Source: Syntrophaceae bacterium UBA2208
GTDB lineage: Bacteria > Desulfobacterota > BSN033 > UBA1163
Length of the DNA: 23,465 bases
Assembly: GCA_002327885.1 (NCBI GenBank)
Contig: DCUS01000218.1
Span: forward strand, 8,989 to 32,453
Reading direction: 5' to 3'
Of the stretch, positions 15,232 to 21,314 are shown one piece after another (the stretch's first letter is position 1; each line of letters starts with the position of its first letter). The notes under the pieces were generated by a model, which searched no databases, had not been told where the DNA came from, and was given only the letters and a program-made list of their open reading frames with translations. Both the position numbers and the translations under genes were made by a program.

Positions 15232-16281
15232 TTATGTGTCCCCACTTTTGTTCTCTTTAAAAGTCACAGAGTTTTTTTGAATTTGTTCCATGACCCTTGA
15301 TAATTCCGAGGCGATCCGTTCCGAAAAGACAGTGGCCCCTTTGTGGTTCAGATGATCTGCATCAACGAAAAGAGTGTGATCCTTTACATAGAGGTTCAAG
15401 TAATCCAGATGCTTATAAATATAGGGGCTGAATTTTGGATTCGTCAATACTTTTTCATAAAGGGCTGCTTTCGTCATATATTTTTCTGCATACTTTAGGT
15501 AATAATCGGTCGTGGGGATCATCAGGGTCACTACTTTTATCCCCCGCTGGTGACATAAGATTAAAATCTTCTCGAAATAGGATAATAAATCCTTGTCAAA
15601 ATCATCTTTATTATTCTCATCAAAATGGGTGTGAACCCTCCTCTCCGCAAGCCCTTCTATTACTGCACTTCCAAGGACTCTAATATATCCATCTTCGATG
15701 ACAGTCTTATGAATCGGTTCATTCCGAACCCACTTCTTTATGTTTTTCTGGAAGAATTTAAGCTGGGCTCTATCCAGCAACGGAGAAAAGCTTGATATCT
15801 TTTGACCGACCACAATAAAACCCTTCCTCTTGTACAATTCTTTAAAATCTTGGGGGGTGATGTATCCATAGGAGAAATAATTAGACAAGGAGAAGTTTCG
15901 TCTTTCTATCCAATTCATACGGGTGGATGAAAAATTGGGTAAAGAAAGGCCTAAAACAATAATCTTTAAACGAGGCATTCGATCGATATGATACTTTAAT
16001 TTTAAATACGTCCCGATATAGTTCTCTCCGAGGTCTGCAAAATTATAGGATTTATAAGGCATCGCTTTAGGGACAATCGCATATTTCATATCCGATTGTC
16101 CCATAAATAAAATTTGAATCTGATCCTTCTGCTCCTCGAAACCCTTCACTGTCCTCGAAAACACGCTTTCCGGTCTAAAAAAAATCCGGTCCATGAATCT
16201 CGCCGCTAAAAGGATAGCAAAAAAAATACAAAGGGCGACGAGAATCCCTTTGAGGACGATTTTTAGATCAAATTTCATCAT
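15232..16281 (-). CDS. Membrane-anchored SGNH (DltD-like) protein, copy 2
   Basis: A 349-residue paralogue of the protein at 14042-15055: N-terminal membrane helix, nucleophile motif ILFMGQSDMKYAI, core strand IKVVTLMIPTT and Asp/His motif DADHLNHKG. It carries a C-terminal tail of about a dozen residues (NSVTFKENKSGDT) absent from copy 1. ATGs at 16281 and 16278 follow AGAGGGGGA; copy 1 aligns to the second. An in-frame ATG further upstream (16302) overlaps the DltX-like stop and is less likely. The most divergent region between copies is about residues 180-230, before the DDFDKDLL block. Divergence there but not in the catalytic core could reflect different acceptors. Confidence 0.82.
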   Translation of the reverse strand: MMKFDLKIVLKGILVALCIFFAILLAARFMDRIFFRPESVFSRTVKGFEEQKDQIQILFMGQSDMKYAIVPKAMPYKSYNFADLGENYIGTYLKLKYHIDRMPRLKIIVLGLSLPNFSSTRMNWIERRNFSLSNYFSYGYITPQDFKELYKRKGFIVVGQKISSFSPLLDRAQLKFFQKNIKKWVRNEPIHKTVIEDGYIRVLGSAVIEGLAERRVHTHFDENNKDDFDKDLLSYFEKILILCHQRGIKVVTLMIPTTDYYLKYAEKYMTKAALYEKVLTNPKFSPYIYKHLDYLNLYVKDHTLFVDADHLNHKGATVFSERIASELSRVMEQIQKNSVTFKENKSGDT

Positions 16282-16288
16282 TCCCCCT

Positions 16289-16411
16289 CTAAAATTCCTC
16301 ATAAACGAATTTTAAGGGCGTCCACCCTAAAAAATAGATGAGGTATAGGACGACGAGGATGAGAAGGGTGAGGAGTATGGTGAAGAGGAGTTCTTTCCTA
16401 ATCTTTTTCAG
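16289..16411 (-). CDS. DltX-like 40-aa membrane peptide, copy 2, apparent CTG start
   Basis: Translation from CTG 16411 gives a 40-residue peptide about 80% identical to copy 1, ending in the same PLKFVYEEF, with TAG at 16289. A perfect AAGGAGG site lies six bases before the CTG, inside the end of the adenylation gene. No ATG, GTG or TTG lies in frame before a stop upstream. Copy 1 has GTCTATGAAAAAG here and copy 2 has GTCTATCTGAAAAAG, a two-base difference that removes the ATG. It overlaps the adenylation gene by 14 bases. If CTG does not initiate, this copy is silent and copy 1 does the work. Confidence 0.7.
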   Translation of the reverse strand: MKKIRKELLFTILLTLLILVVLYLIYFLGWTPLKFVYEEF

Positions 16412-17999
16412 ATAGACCCTCCTTGATTAAAATTTCCCGATCCGTTTTATTCGTGGATGTTTTGGGAAGGGACGTTTTAAAAGTGACCGATTCCGGAATC
16501 ATGTAGGGGGGAAGTTTCTGAGAAGAAAAAAGTTTTATCTCCTGTTCCGACACCGATTGTTCCTCCTTTAAAACAATAAAGGCCTGGATGGTCTTACCTA
16601 TCTTTTCATCCGGTATTCCGACGACCACCGCTTCCTTGATGGCTGGGTGGTTATACAAGACTGATTCAATCTCTCCGAGTTCAATCCGATATCCTCTGCT
16701 TTTGATCATATGATCTATGCGGCCGTGGAAGTCAAGTTCCCCATCCTGATTCAAACTAACCAAATCGCCGGTTTTATAAATTTTCTGATCTTCTTGCTGA
16801 GAAAAGGGGTTCTTAAACATCACACCATCTGTTTTGTCGGAGTCATTCCAGTAGCCGGTCATCAGCGTCGGTCCGCTGACGTATAACTGGCCAACCTCCC
16901 CTTCTTTTAAAAGACTCCCTTCTTCATCAACAATATAGATCTTTTGCCCTTCACATGGCTTTCCAATCGGAATGGGCTTCCCTGAGATGGGAGGGGATTT
17001 CACGTGATAATACGTACAGACATTCGTCTCCGTTGGACCATATAAATTATAGTAATGGGCATGAGGAACCATCTCCATTAACATTCGTAAGTATTGTGTC
17101 GGGAACACTTCTCCTGCAAAGAGGATCGTCCTCAGGTGGGACAAATCTCTCTCTCTGAGATGACCTGATAAAGCGAGTTGGATCAGAACAGAAGGGACGG
17201 AATACCAGATACTGATCTTCTCCTGTTCAATGAAATTAACCAAGGATTTTGGGAAGGAGGATAGACCTTGAGAAACCACGCAAATCGTGGCGCCTGCCTT
17301 GATGGTTACAAAAATATCTAAAATGGAAAGATCAAAATGGAAGGGGGCAAGGGAGGAAATTCTATCTTCAGGCTGAACCTTAAAGCATTGATAGGCCCAA
17401 TCGATAAAAGCCAGAGAGGCCTGATGTGAAATCATTACCCCTTTGGGGCGACCTGTGGATCCGGAGGTATAGAGAATATAAGCAAGATGTTCATCGGTCA
17501 TCTCCTCGAGGGGCTCTTTAGAAATAGCAAGTGTTGACTCCAATATCTCATCCTTGAATAAGAGGGGGACCCCCTCCATCCTCCCCGGATTGCCTTCTCT
17601 CCTTAGGTCCAGGACAAAAAGGTGTCTCAAAGGGTTCGGACTCTTGAGAATCTGTCGAATCTGGGGAAGCTTTTTCGAAGAGGTAATGAGATATTCGAGT
17701 GAACAATCCTCGATAACAAACAACTGCCTTTCAACCGGTGCCAACGGATCGAGAGGGACATAACAGGCCCCCGATTTCAAAATCCCAAATATGGCAAGAA
17801 GCGCCTCTACCGATTTATCGAGGTAGATACCCACCCGGTCTCCCACTTTTACACCTTGGTGAACAAGGGTGGCGCTAAGACGATCACTCAAGAGATTAAA
17901 CCGCTCGTAAGAGACTTCCTCGTCTTTATATCTTACGGCAATCTTTTCAGGGTGAAACTTCGTGCTTCTCTCTAAGAGATTGGATAATGGGGAGGACAT
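16398..17999 (-). CDS. Stand-alone adenylation enzyme, prolyl-AMP ligase type (PltF-like)
   Basis: A 533-residue adenylation domain with no fused carrier. Visible core motifs: A3 YTSGSTGRPKGVM, A4 FHFDLSILDIF, A5 NLYGPTETNVC, A7 YKTGDLV, A8 GRIDHMIKSRGYRIELGEIE and the A10 lysine in TNKTDR. Aligning to GrsA by eye, the pocket residues read D-L-L-Y-L-A-L-V-C-K. As I recall, that is the code of the prolyl-AMP ligases of pyrrole pathways (PltF, CloN4, RedM). DltA is the alternative by context, but its A5 region differs. It would load an amino acid onto the carrier protein at 19170. ATG 17999 lies one base after the dehydrogenase stop; an upstream TTG (18023) is less likely. Confidence 0.85.
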   Translation of the reverse strand: MSSPLSNLLERSTKFHPEKIAVRYKDEEVSYERFNLLSDRLSATLVHQGVKVGDRVGIYLDKSVEALLAIFGILKSGACYVPLDPLAPVERQLFVIEDCSLEYLITSSKKLPQIRQILKSPNPLRHLFVLDLRREGNPGRMEGVPLLFKDEILESTLAISKEPLEEMTDEHLAYILYTSGSTGRPKGVMISHQASLAFIDWAYQCFKVQPEDRISSLAPFHFDLSILDIFVTIKAGATICVVSQGLSSFPKSLVNFIEQEKISIWYSVPSVLIQLALSGHLRERDLSHLRTILFAGEVFPTQYLRMLMEMVPHAHYYNLYGPTETNVCTYYHVKSPPISGKPIPIGKPCEGQKIYIVDEEGSLLKEGEVGQLYVSGPTLMTGYWNDSDKTDGVMFKNPFSQQEDQKIYKTGDLVSLNQDGELDFHGRIDHMIKSRGYRIELGEIESVLYNHPAIKEAVVVGIPDEKIGKTIQAFIVLKEEQSVSEQEIKLFSSQKLPPYMIPESVTFKTSLPKTSTNKTDREILIKEGLSEKD

Positions 18000-18000
18000 A

Positions 18001-19146
18001 TTATAATCCGCTGAAAGCCCCAATAATATTTTTCTGTATTTCAGAGGTGCCGGAATAGATGGTACTGGCTAAGGCATCCCTGAGTTCCCGTTCCAATCCA
18101 TATTCTACCATATATCCATATCCACCGAAAATCTGTACGGCATCACGCATATTGTTGACGTAAGCTTCACTAACATAAAGCTTAGCGATCGCCGAATCCG
18201 TAACCGCTGACTTCTTTATGTTTTTTAACCAAGCCGCCTTGTATAAAATCAAGCGGCTCGTCTCAAGACGCACCCTCATCTCCACAATCTTATTGGCGAC
18301 GGCCTGCTGTTTTCCTATGGGTTTCTCTCCCGTTTTCCTCAGCTTAGCATATTTCAGACAAGCCTCCCATTGACGCTCCATGACTCCAATACAATAAGAC
18401 AGTATAAAGGTCCTTTCCCATTCCATGCTGTCACTAAAAATGATGGCTCCTGATCCGATCTTTCCCACCACATTGTTCTTGGGAACTCTGCACTGTTGAA
18501 AGGCGACATCAGACATGGGGCTTGTCCTTAAACCCATCTTTTTAAATTCTTTTCCCACCATCAAACCTTCTGTTCCCTTTTCTATTATAAAGCAGGTAAT
18601 CCCCGAGAAACCTTTCGATGCACCACTCCTCGCATAGACGACGAAGAGGTCTGCCACAGGAGCGTTTGTGATGAACATTTTGCTTCCATTTAGCACAAAA
18701 CCATCTTTCTCCTCCGTAGCAGTTGTCCTGAGCCCATAGACATCCGATCCCGAATCGGGTTCAGTCATGGCATTTGCACCGATAGACTGCCCCTGACATA
18801 ACCCCGGAAGATACTTCTGCTTCTGCTCTTCCGTCCCAAAGTGATAAATGGGTAACTCACAAGCCCAGATATGGGCGTTGATGGAAAAGAGGAGCCCGCT
18901 ATCCCGGCAACCATAACCGATCCCTTCCAATACGGCGACAATATCAAGAGGGTTCAATTCCATCCCCCCGTAGGCCTTCGGGATGAGCATCCCTTGAAGT
19001 CCAAAGTCGGCGCAGGCTTTCCAGCCCTGATAGGAGAACTCCCCTCTTTCTTCTTTCTCTATAAATTTGTCGTTCAGCTTGCTCTCTGCAAACTTCACCG
19101 CCGCTTCCTTTAGGTCCTTCTGATTTTTGCTCCAAGCGAAGTCCAT
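18001..19146 (-). CDS. Acyl-CoA-dehydrogenase-fold flavoprotein, probable prolyl-carrier-protein dehydrogenase (PltE-like)
   Basis: A 381-residue FAD enzyme of the acyl-CoA dehydrogenase family (MTEPDSGSD and FITNAPVADLFVVYA motifs; IFGGYGY near the C-terminus). The usual catalytic Glu in Y-E-G-T near the C-terminus is Ser here (IYSGTSEIQ). A glutamate stands instead in SMEWERTF (about Glu244), where isovaleryl-CoA dehydrogenase and the prolyl-carrier dehydrogenases place theirs. The stretches GVMERQWE and RVRLETSRLILYKAAW resemble PltE as I remember it. PltE-type enzymes take prolyl-S-carrier to pyrrole-2-carboxyl-S-carrier. Position between carrier and adenylation genes supports this. ATG 19146 (MDFAWSKNQ) has better spacing than the GTG at 19152. 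Confidence 0.85.
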   Translation of the reverse strand: MDFAWSKNQKDLKEAAVKFAESKLNDKFIEKEERGEFSYQGWKACADFGLQGMLIPKAYGGMELNPLDIVAVLEGIGYGCRDSGLLFSINAHIWACELPIYHFGTEEQKQKYLPGLCQGQSIGANAMTEPDSGSDVYGLRTTATEEKDGFVLNGSKMFITNAPVADLFVVYARSGASKGFSGITCFIIEKGTEGLMVGKEFKKMGLRTSPMSDVAFQQCRVPKNNVVGKIGSGAIIFSDSMEWERTFILSYCIGVMERQWEACLKYAKLRKTGEKPIGKQQAVANKIVEMRVRLETSRLILYKAAWLKNIKKSAVTDSAIAKLYVSEAYVNNMRDAVQIFGGYGYMVEYGLERELRDALASTIYSGTSEIQKNIIGAFSGL

Positions 19147-19169
19147 TTCCACTCCCTCTCCCTTTAGAA

Positions 19170-19406
19170 TTATTGGTCTATCTTGCTTTGGATGGTCTTC
19201 AGAATATCATTCAGGGTATTAAAGTCCTCAATGTTAATTTCACTCATATTCATGGAAATATTAAAGGTCTCATCAATGAAAGCTAATAGTTTGATGAGGC
19301 CCAAAGAGTCAATGATCCCTGATTCGAATAGAGGTTCATCGTCTTCCAGTTTCCTTTCCCCAAATAGAAAATTTTCGACAATATAATTTCTAATTTTCTC
19401 TTTCAT
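19170..19406 (-). CDS. Stand-alone acyl/peptidyl carrier protein
   Basis: A 78-residue carrier. The phosphopantetheine attachment motif is SGIIDSLGLIKLL, with Ser34 as the attachment residue; the Asp-Ser-Leu-Gly form is the same as in DltC- and PltL-type carriers. The fold is four helices with an acidic surface. The ATG follows GGAGGG. It lies between the MBOAT and dehydrogenase genes, 44 bases and 23 bases away, which fits a carrier loaded by the adenylation enzyme and emptied by the MBOAT. No phosphopantetheinyl transferase is in the window, so activation must come from elsewhere. Confidence 0.92.
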   Translation of the reverse strand: MKEKIRNYIVENFLFGERKLEDDEPLFESGIIDSLGLIKLLAFIDETFNISMNMSEINIEDFNTLNDILKTIQSKIDQ

Positions 19407-19450
19407 CCTTCACCCTCCTTCAACTTATTCCTTATGGAGTCTTTTTTCTA

Positions 19451-20641
19451 TTAAAAAATCCTATCCAACAGAGCATAGAGCTGATGTAAATCCAAGTGGA
19501 AGAATAGGAACCCGAAGCTGACAAAACTAAAGGTAAAAAAGATGCAAATGGGATTCAAATAAGATCGGGACGACCATTTCCGAAGGGCAGGATATTTCCT
19601 CTTCACCTCTTGATAGAGTTGCCATACGACCAAACCCAACCCGTGATAAATCCCTAATAGGAGAAAATTAAGATTCCCTTTGTGCCACACCATAAAGACG
19701 ACCATCGTCAGAAAGATCCCCAGATATATTTTTAGATTGGAGGCCCGATAGCCAAACAACGGAAAAAAGAAGTAATCCCTTATCCAACTATAAACCGAAA
19801 TATGCCAATTTCTCCAGAACATGGCGATGTTTCTCTGGAAAAAGGGACGATTGAAATTCTCCATAATCTTATAGCCGAAAAGTCTGGACACCCCTAAGGC
19901 CATATCCGTATAGCCGGAAAAGTCTAAATAGATTTGGATGGCTGTGCCATAGACGAGAAGAAGGACGAGAAACCGAGGATGGCTTTCCGGGGCATGGAGT
20001 GCAGGGATGATCCACCGTGCCAGGTTATCAGCAAAGACAAATTTTTTTGCAACCCCCAAAAGAATGCGAAATAACCCCTGATTGATGTTCGAAAGGTCCG
20101 GGGCCTTCATCTCCATGGTCTGAGTATGGAATCGTTGAAATCTTTCGACGGGGCCTGCCAAAAAAGTTGGGAAAAACAAGACATAAAGGCCAAAATCGAT
20201 AAAGGAACATTTTAGGCTTTTCTTCTTATAAACCTCAACTACAAAATGGATTAACCTGAAGATGATGTAAGACAATCCTAAGGGCAGAAGGAGTGTTGGA
20301 AAGGTGATTTTGGGCATCCATGAAAAATTGAATCCAGATTCAACCACCGCACTGAATAATAAATCGCTATATTTAAAGAAACAGAGATTTCCAACCAACC
20401 ATACGAGCGTCAAAGCGAGGATGAGTCTTTTTTTCTTCACTCCCTTGTCAATATAAAGACCTGCCGAGTAAACCAAAATCATGTGCAACAAAAAATAAAG
20501 CACATATTTTAAATTAAAGAAGGAGATAAAAAGGAGGCTCATCAAAAATAAGAAAAGGCTTCGCCATTTTCTTGGAAGAATAAGCCAGTAAATAAAAATG
20601 CTTAGACATAAAGAGAGCAAATACCAAAACAGATTTTCCAT
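19451..20641 (-). CDS. MBOAT-family membrane O-acyltransferase (DltB/AlgI-like)
   Basis: A 396-residue, multi-helix MBOAT. Conserved landmarks are FFPTFLAGPVERF, IYLDFSGYTDMALGVSRLFG, FWRNWHISVYSWIRDYFFFPL (His about 280) and the active-site histidine region MVWHKGNLNFLLLGIYHGLGL (His about 333, as in AlgI/DltB). Such proteins move an acyl group from a cytoplasmic carrier across the membrane to an outside acceptor or SGNH partner. It is the first gene of the operon. I start it at ATG 20641; an in-frame TTG at 20677 coincides with a TTGACA that looks like a -35 element, which would make the transcript nearly leaderless. No clear ribosome binding site precedes either start. Confidence 0.9.
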   Translation of the reverse strand: MENLFWYLLSLCLSIFIYWLILPRKWRSLFLFLMSLLFISFFNLKYVLYFLLHMILVYSAGLYIDKGVKKKRLILALTLVWLVGNLCFFKYSDLLFSAVVESGFNFSWMPKITFPTLLLPLGLSYIIFRLIHFVVEVYKKKSLKCSFIDFGLYVLFFPTFLAGPVERFQRFHTQTMEMKAPDLSNINQGLFRILLGVAKKFVFADNLARWIIPALHAPESHPRFLVLLLVYGTAIQIYLDFSGYTDMALGVSRLFGYKIMENFNRPFFQRNIAMFWRNWHISVYSWIRDYFFFPLFGYRASNLKIYLGIFLTMVVFMVWHKGNLNFLLLGIYHGLGLVVWQLYQEVKRKYPALRKWSSRSYLNPICIFFTFSFVSFGFLFFHLDLHQLYALLDRIF

Positions 20642-20648
20642 TTGGATA

Positions 20649-20848
20649 TTCTTAAAACTTTTACCCAAAGTTGTCAATTGCTTTTTCCGATTTCACCCAA
20701 TTTTACCCGATTTTCTTCTTTTTCAAACTTCATATTTCATGGCTTGAATTGAAAGAGACAAAGAAGGTGTTTGCCCACTCGGATTTCAAGATAAATATGA
20801 TCGCTTTGCAAGGTTTTGAAAGGAAAGCTTTCTGACCCGATTGGGTCA
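20649..20848 (-). promoter_or_regulatory. Control region of the acyltransferase operon: -35 plus repeated GGGT motifs
   Basis: On the minus strand a TTGACA (20677-20672) has a weak -10 (AAGAAT) 18 bases on, directly before the ATG at 20641. Upstream, the motif AT(C/T)GGGT(A/G)AA occurs twice with a 10-base period (ACCC on the plus strand at 20695 and 20705). Related GGGT sites occur at 20663 and 20835, the last within a perfect inverted repeat TGACCC-GATT-GGGTCA (20833-20848). A second hairpin CCCTC...GAGGG spans 20853-20870. Confidence 0.45.
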
Positions 20849-20894
20849 AATACCCTCCCATCAGTGAGGGATTTCAATCAAGCCAAAATAAAAC

Positions 20895-20951
20895 TTGACA
20901 ACCAATAAACCGCAGGGTACATTGACTTCTAAATCGGAATCATTCCAATTT
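20895..20951 (+). promoter_or_regulatory. Promoter and Fur/PerR-like operator of the regulator gene
   Basis: TTGACA (20895-20900), a 17-base spacer and TACATT (20918-20923). Immediately after lies a 21-base near-perfect palindrome AAATCGGAAT-C-ATTCCAATTT (20931-20951) ending at the ATG. Its AT-rich arms and placement at the start site suit autoregulation by the encoded Fur-family protein. Confidence 0.6.
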
Positions 20952-21314
20952 ATGAAAAATCAAAAGGCTGCGATTCTCGAAAGGTTAAAAGAAGGCGGGC
21001 TGAAACTTACCTCTCAAAGGTTGGCCATTATTGAAGCATGGATGGAAAATCATGCCCTCCATCCGAGCGCGAGCCTGCTCTATCAGAGGGCAAAGAAGAA
21101 GATAGGGGGCCTCAGTTTATCGACGGTCTATTACACGCTCAATGAACTTACAAAACATGGCATCATTAAAATGCTTGAGTTTGATAAGATGGGAAACCGT
21201 TACGATGGAAATCTCTCCCCCCACCTTAATCTCCTCTGTATGGGGTGCGGAAGTATCCTCGATTATCCGAAGACCTTACCCATTTCAGTAAAAGAGGTGG
21301 AAAACTGGTCTTGA
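20952..21314 (+). CDS. Fur/PerR-family regulator, 3'-truncated
   Basis: From ATG 20952, 120 residues. The winged helix is intact (LKLTSQRLAIIEAW...LSLSTVYYTLNELTKHGII). The dimerisation domain begins normally with the metal region PHLNLLCMGCGSILDY, including one Cys-x2-Cys pair (C-M-G-C). It then ends abruptly after KEVENWS, where normal members run about 20-25 residues further and include a second Cys pair. The lost end coincides with the join to a catalase fragment at about 21293. In the metal region His-x-Asn replaces the common His-x-His. A reading frame extends upstream to TTG 20895, but that codon is part of the -35 element. PerR proteins sense peroxide and often repress catalase. Confidence 0.78.
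   Translation: MKNQKAAILERLKEGGLKLTSQRLAIIEAWMENHALHPSASLLYQRAKKKIGGLSLSTVYYTLNELTKHGIIKMLEFDKMGNRYDGNLSPHLNLLCMGCGSILDYPKTLPISVKEVENWS

Larger units (their letters stand above)
14042..16411 (-). repeat. Tandem duplication of a DltX-like + SGNH gene pair
   Basis: Unit 1 is 14042-15186 and unit 2 is 15232-16411, in the same orientation. Each starts with a GGGGG/GGAGGG-TCTAT segment, encodes the 40-aa peptide, then the SGNH protein. Long stretches are nearly identical at DNA level (for example 14200-14370 against 15435-15605), while the middle of the SGNH genes has diverged. The start of unit 1 carries what looks like the last bases of the adenylation gene, marking the duplication edge. Confidence 0.85.

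Noticed and set aside
16398..17999. Assignment of the adenylation enzyme as DltA (D-alanine ligase) from operon context
   Set aside because: The pocket residues and the A4/A5 motifs look prolyl-type, and a dehydrogenase that would fit proline chemistry is adjacent; DltA remains the fallback.
18001..19146. A beta-oxidation role for the acyl-CoA-dehydrogenase-like enzyme
   Set aside because: No other beta-oxidation gene is present, the catalytic Glu is at the alternative position, and the gene is locked between carrier and adenylation genes.
20895..20951. Upstream TTG start for the Fur/PerR protein giving 19 more residues
   Set aside because: The TTG is the first half of the TTGACA promoter element and the extra residues lack family similarity; the operator also lies in this stretch.
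21245..21292. An ATG-started open frame leading into the catalase sequence as if it were a complete small gene
   Set aside because: These codons are the regulator gene read in another frame; the catalase similarity begins only at about 21293 and lacks the catalytic half.
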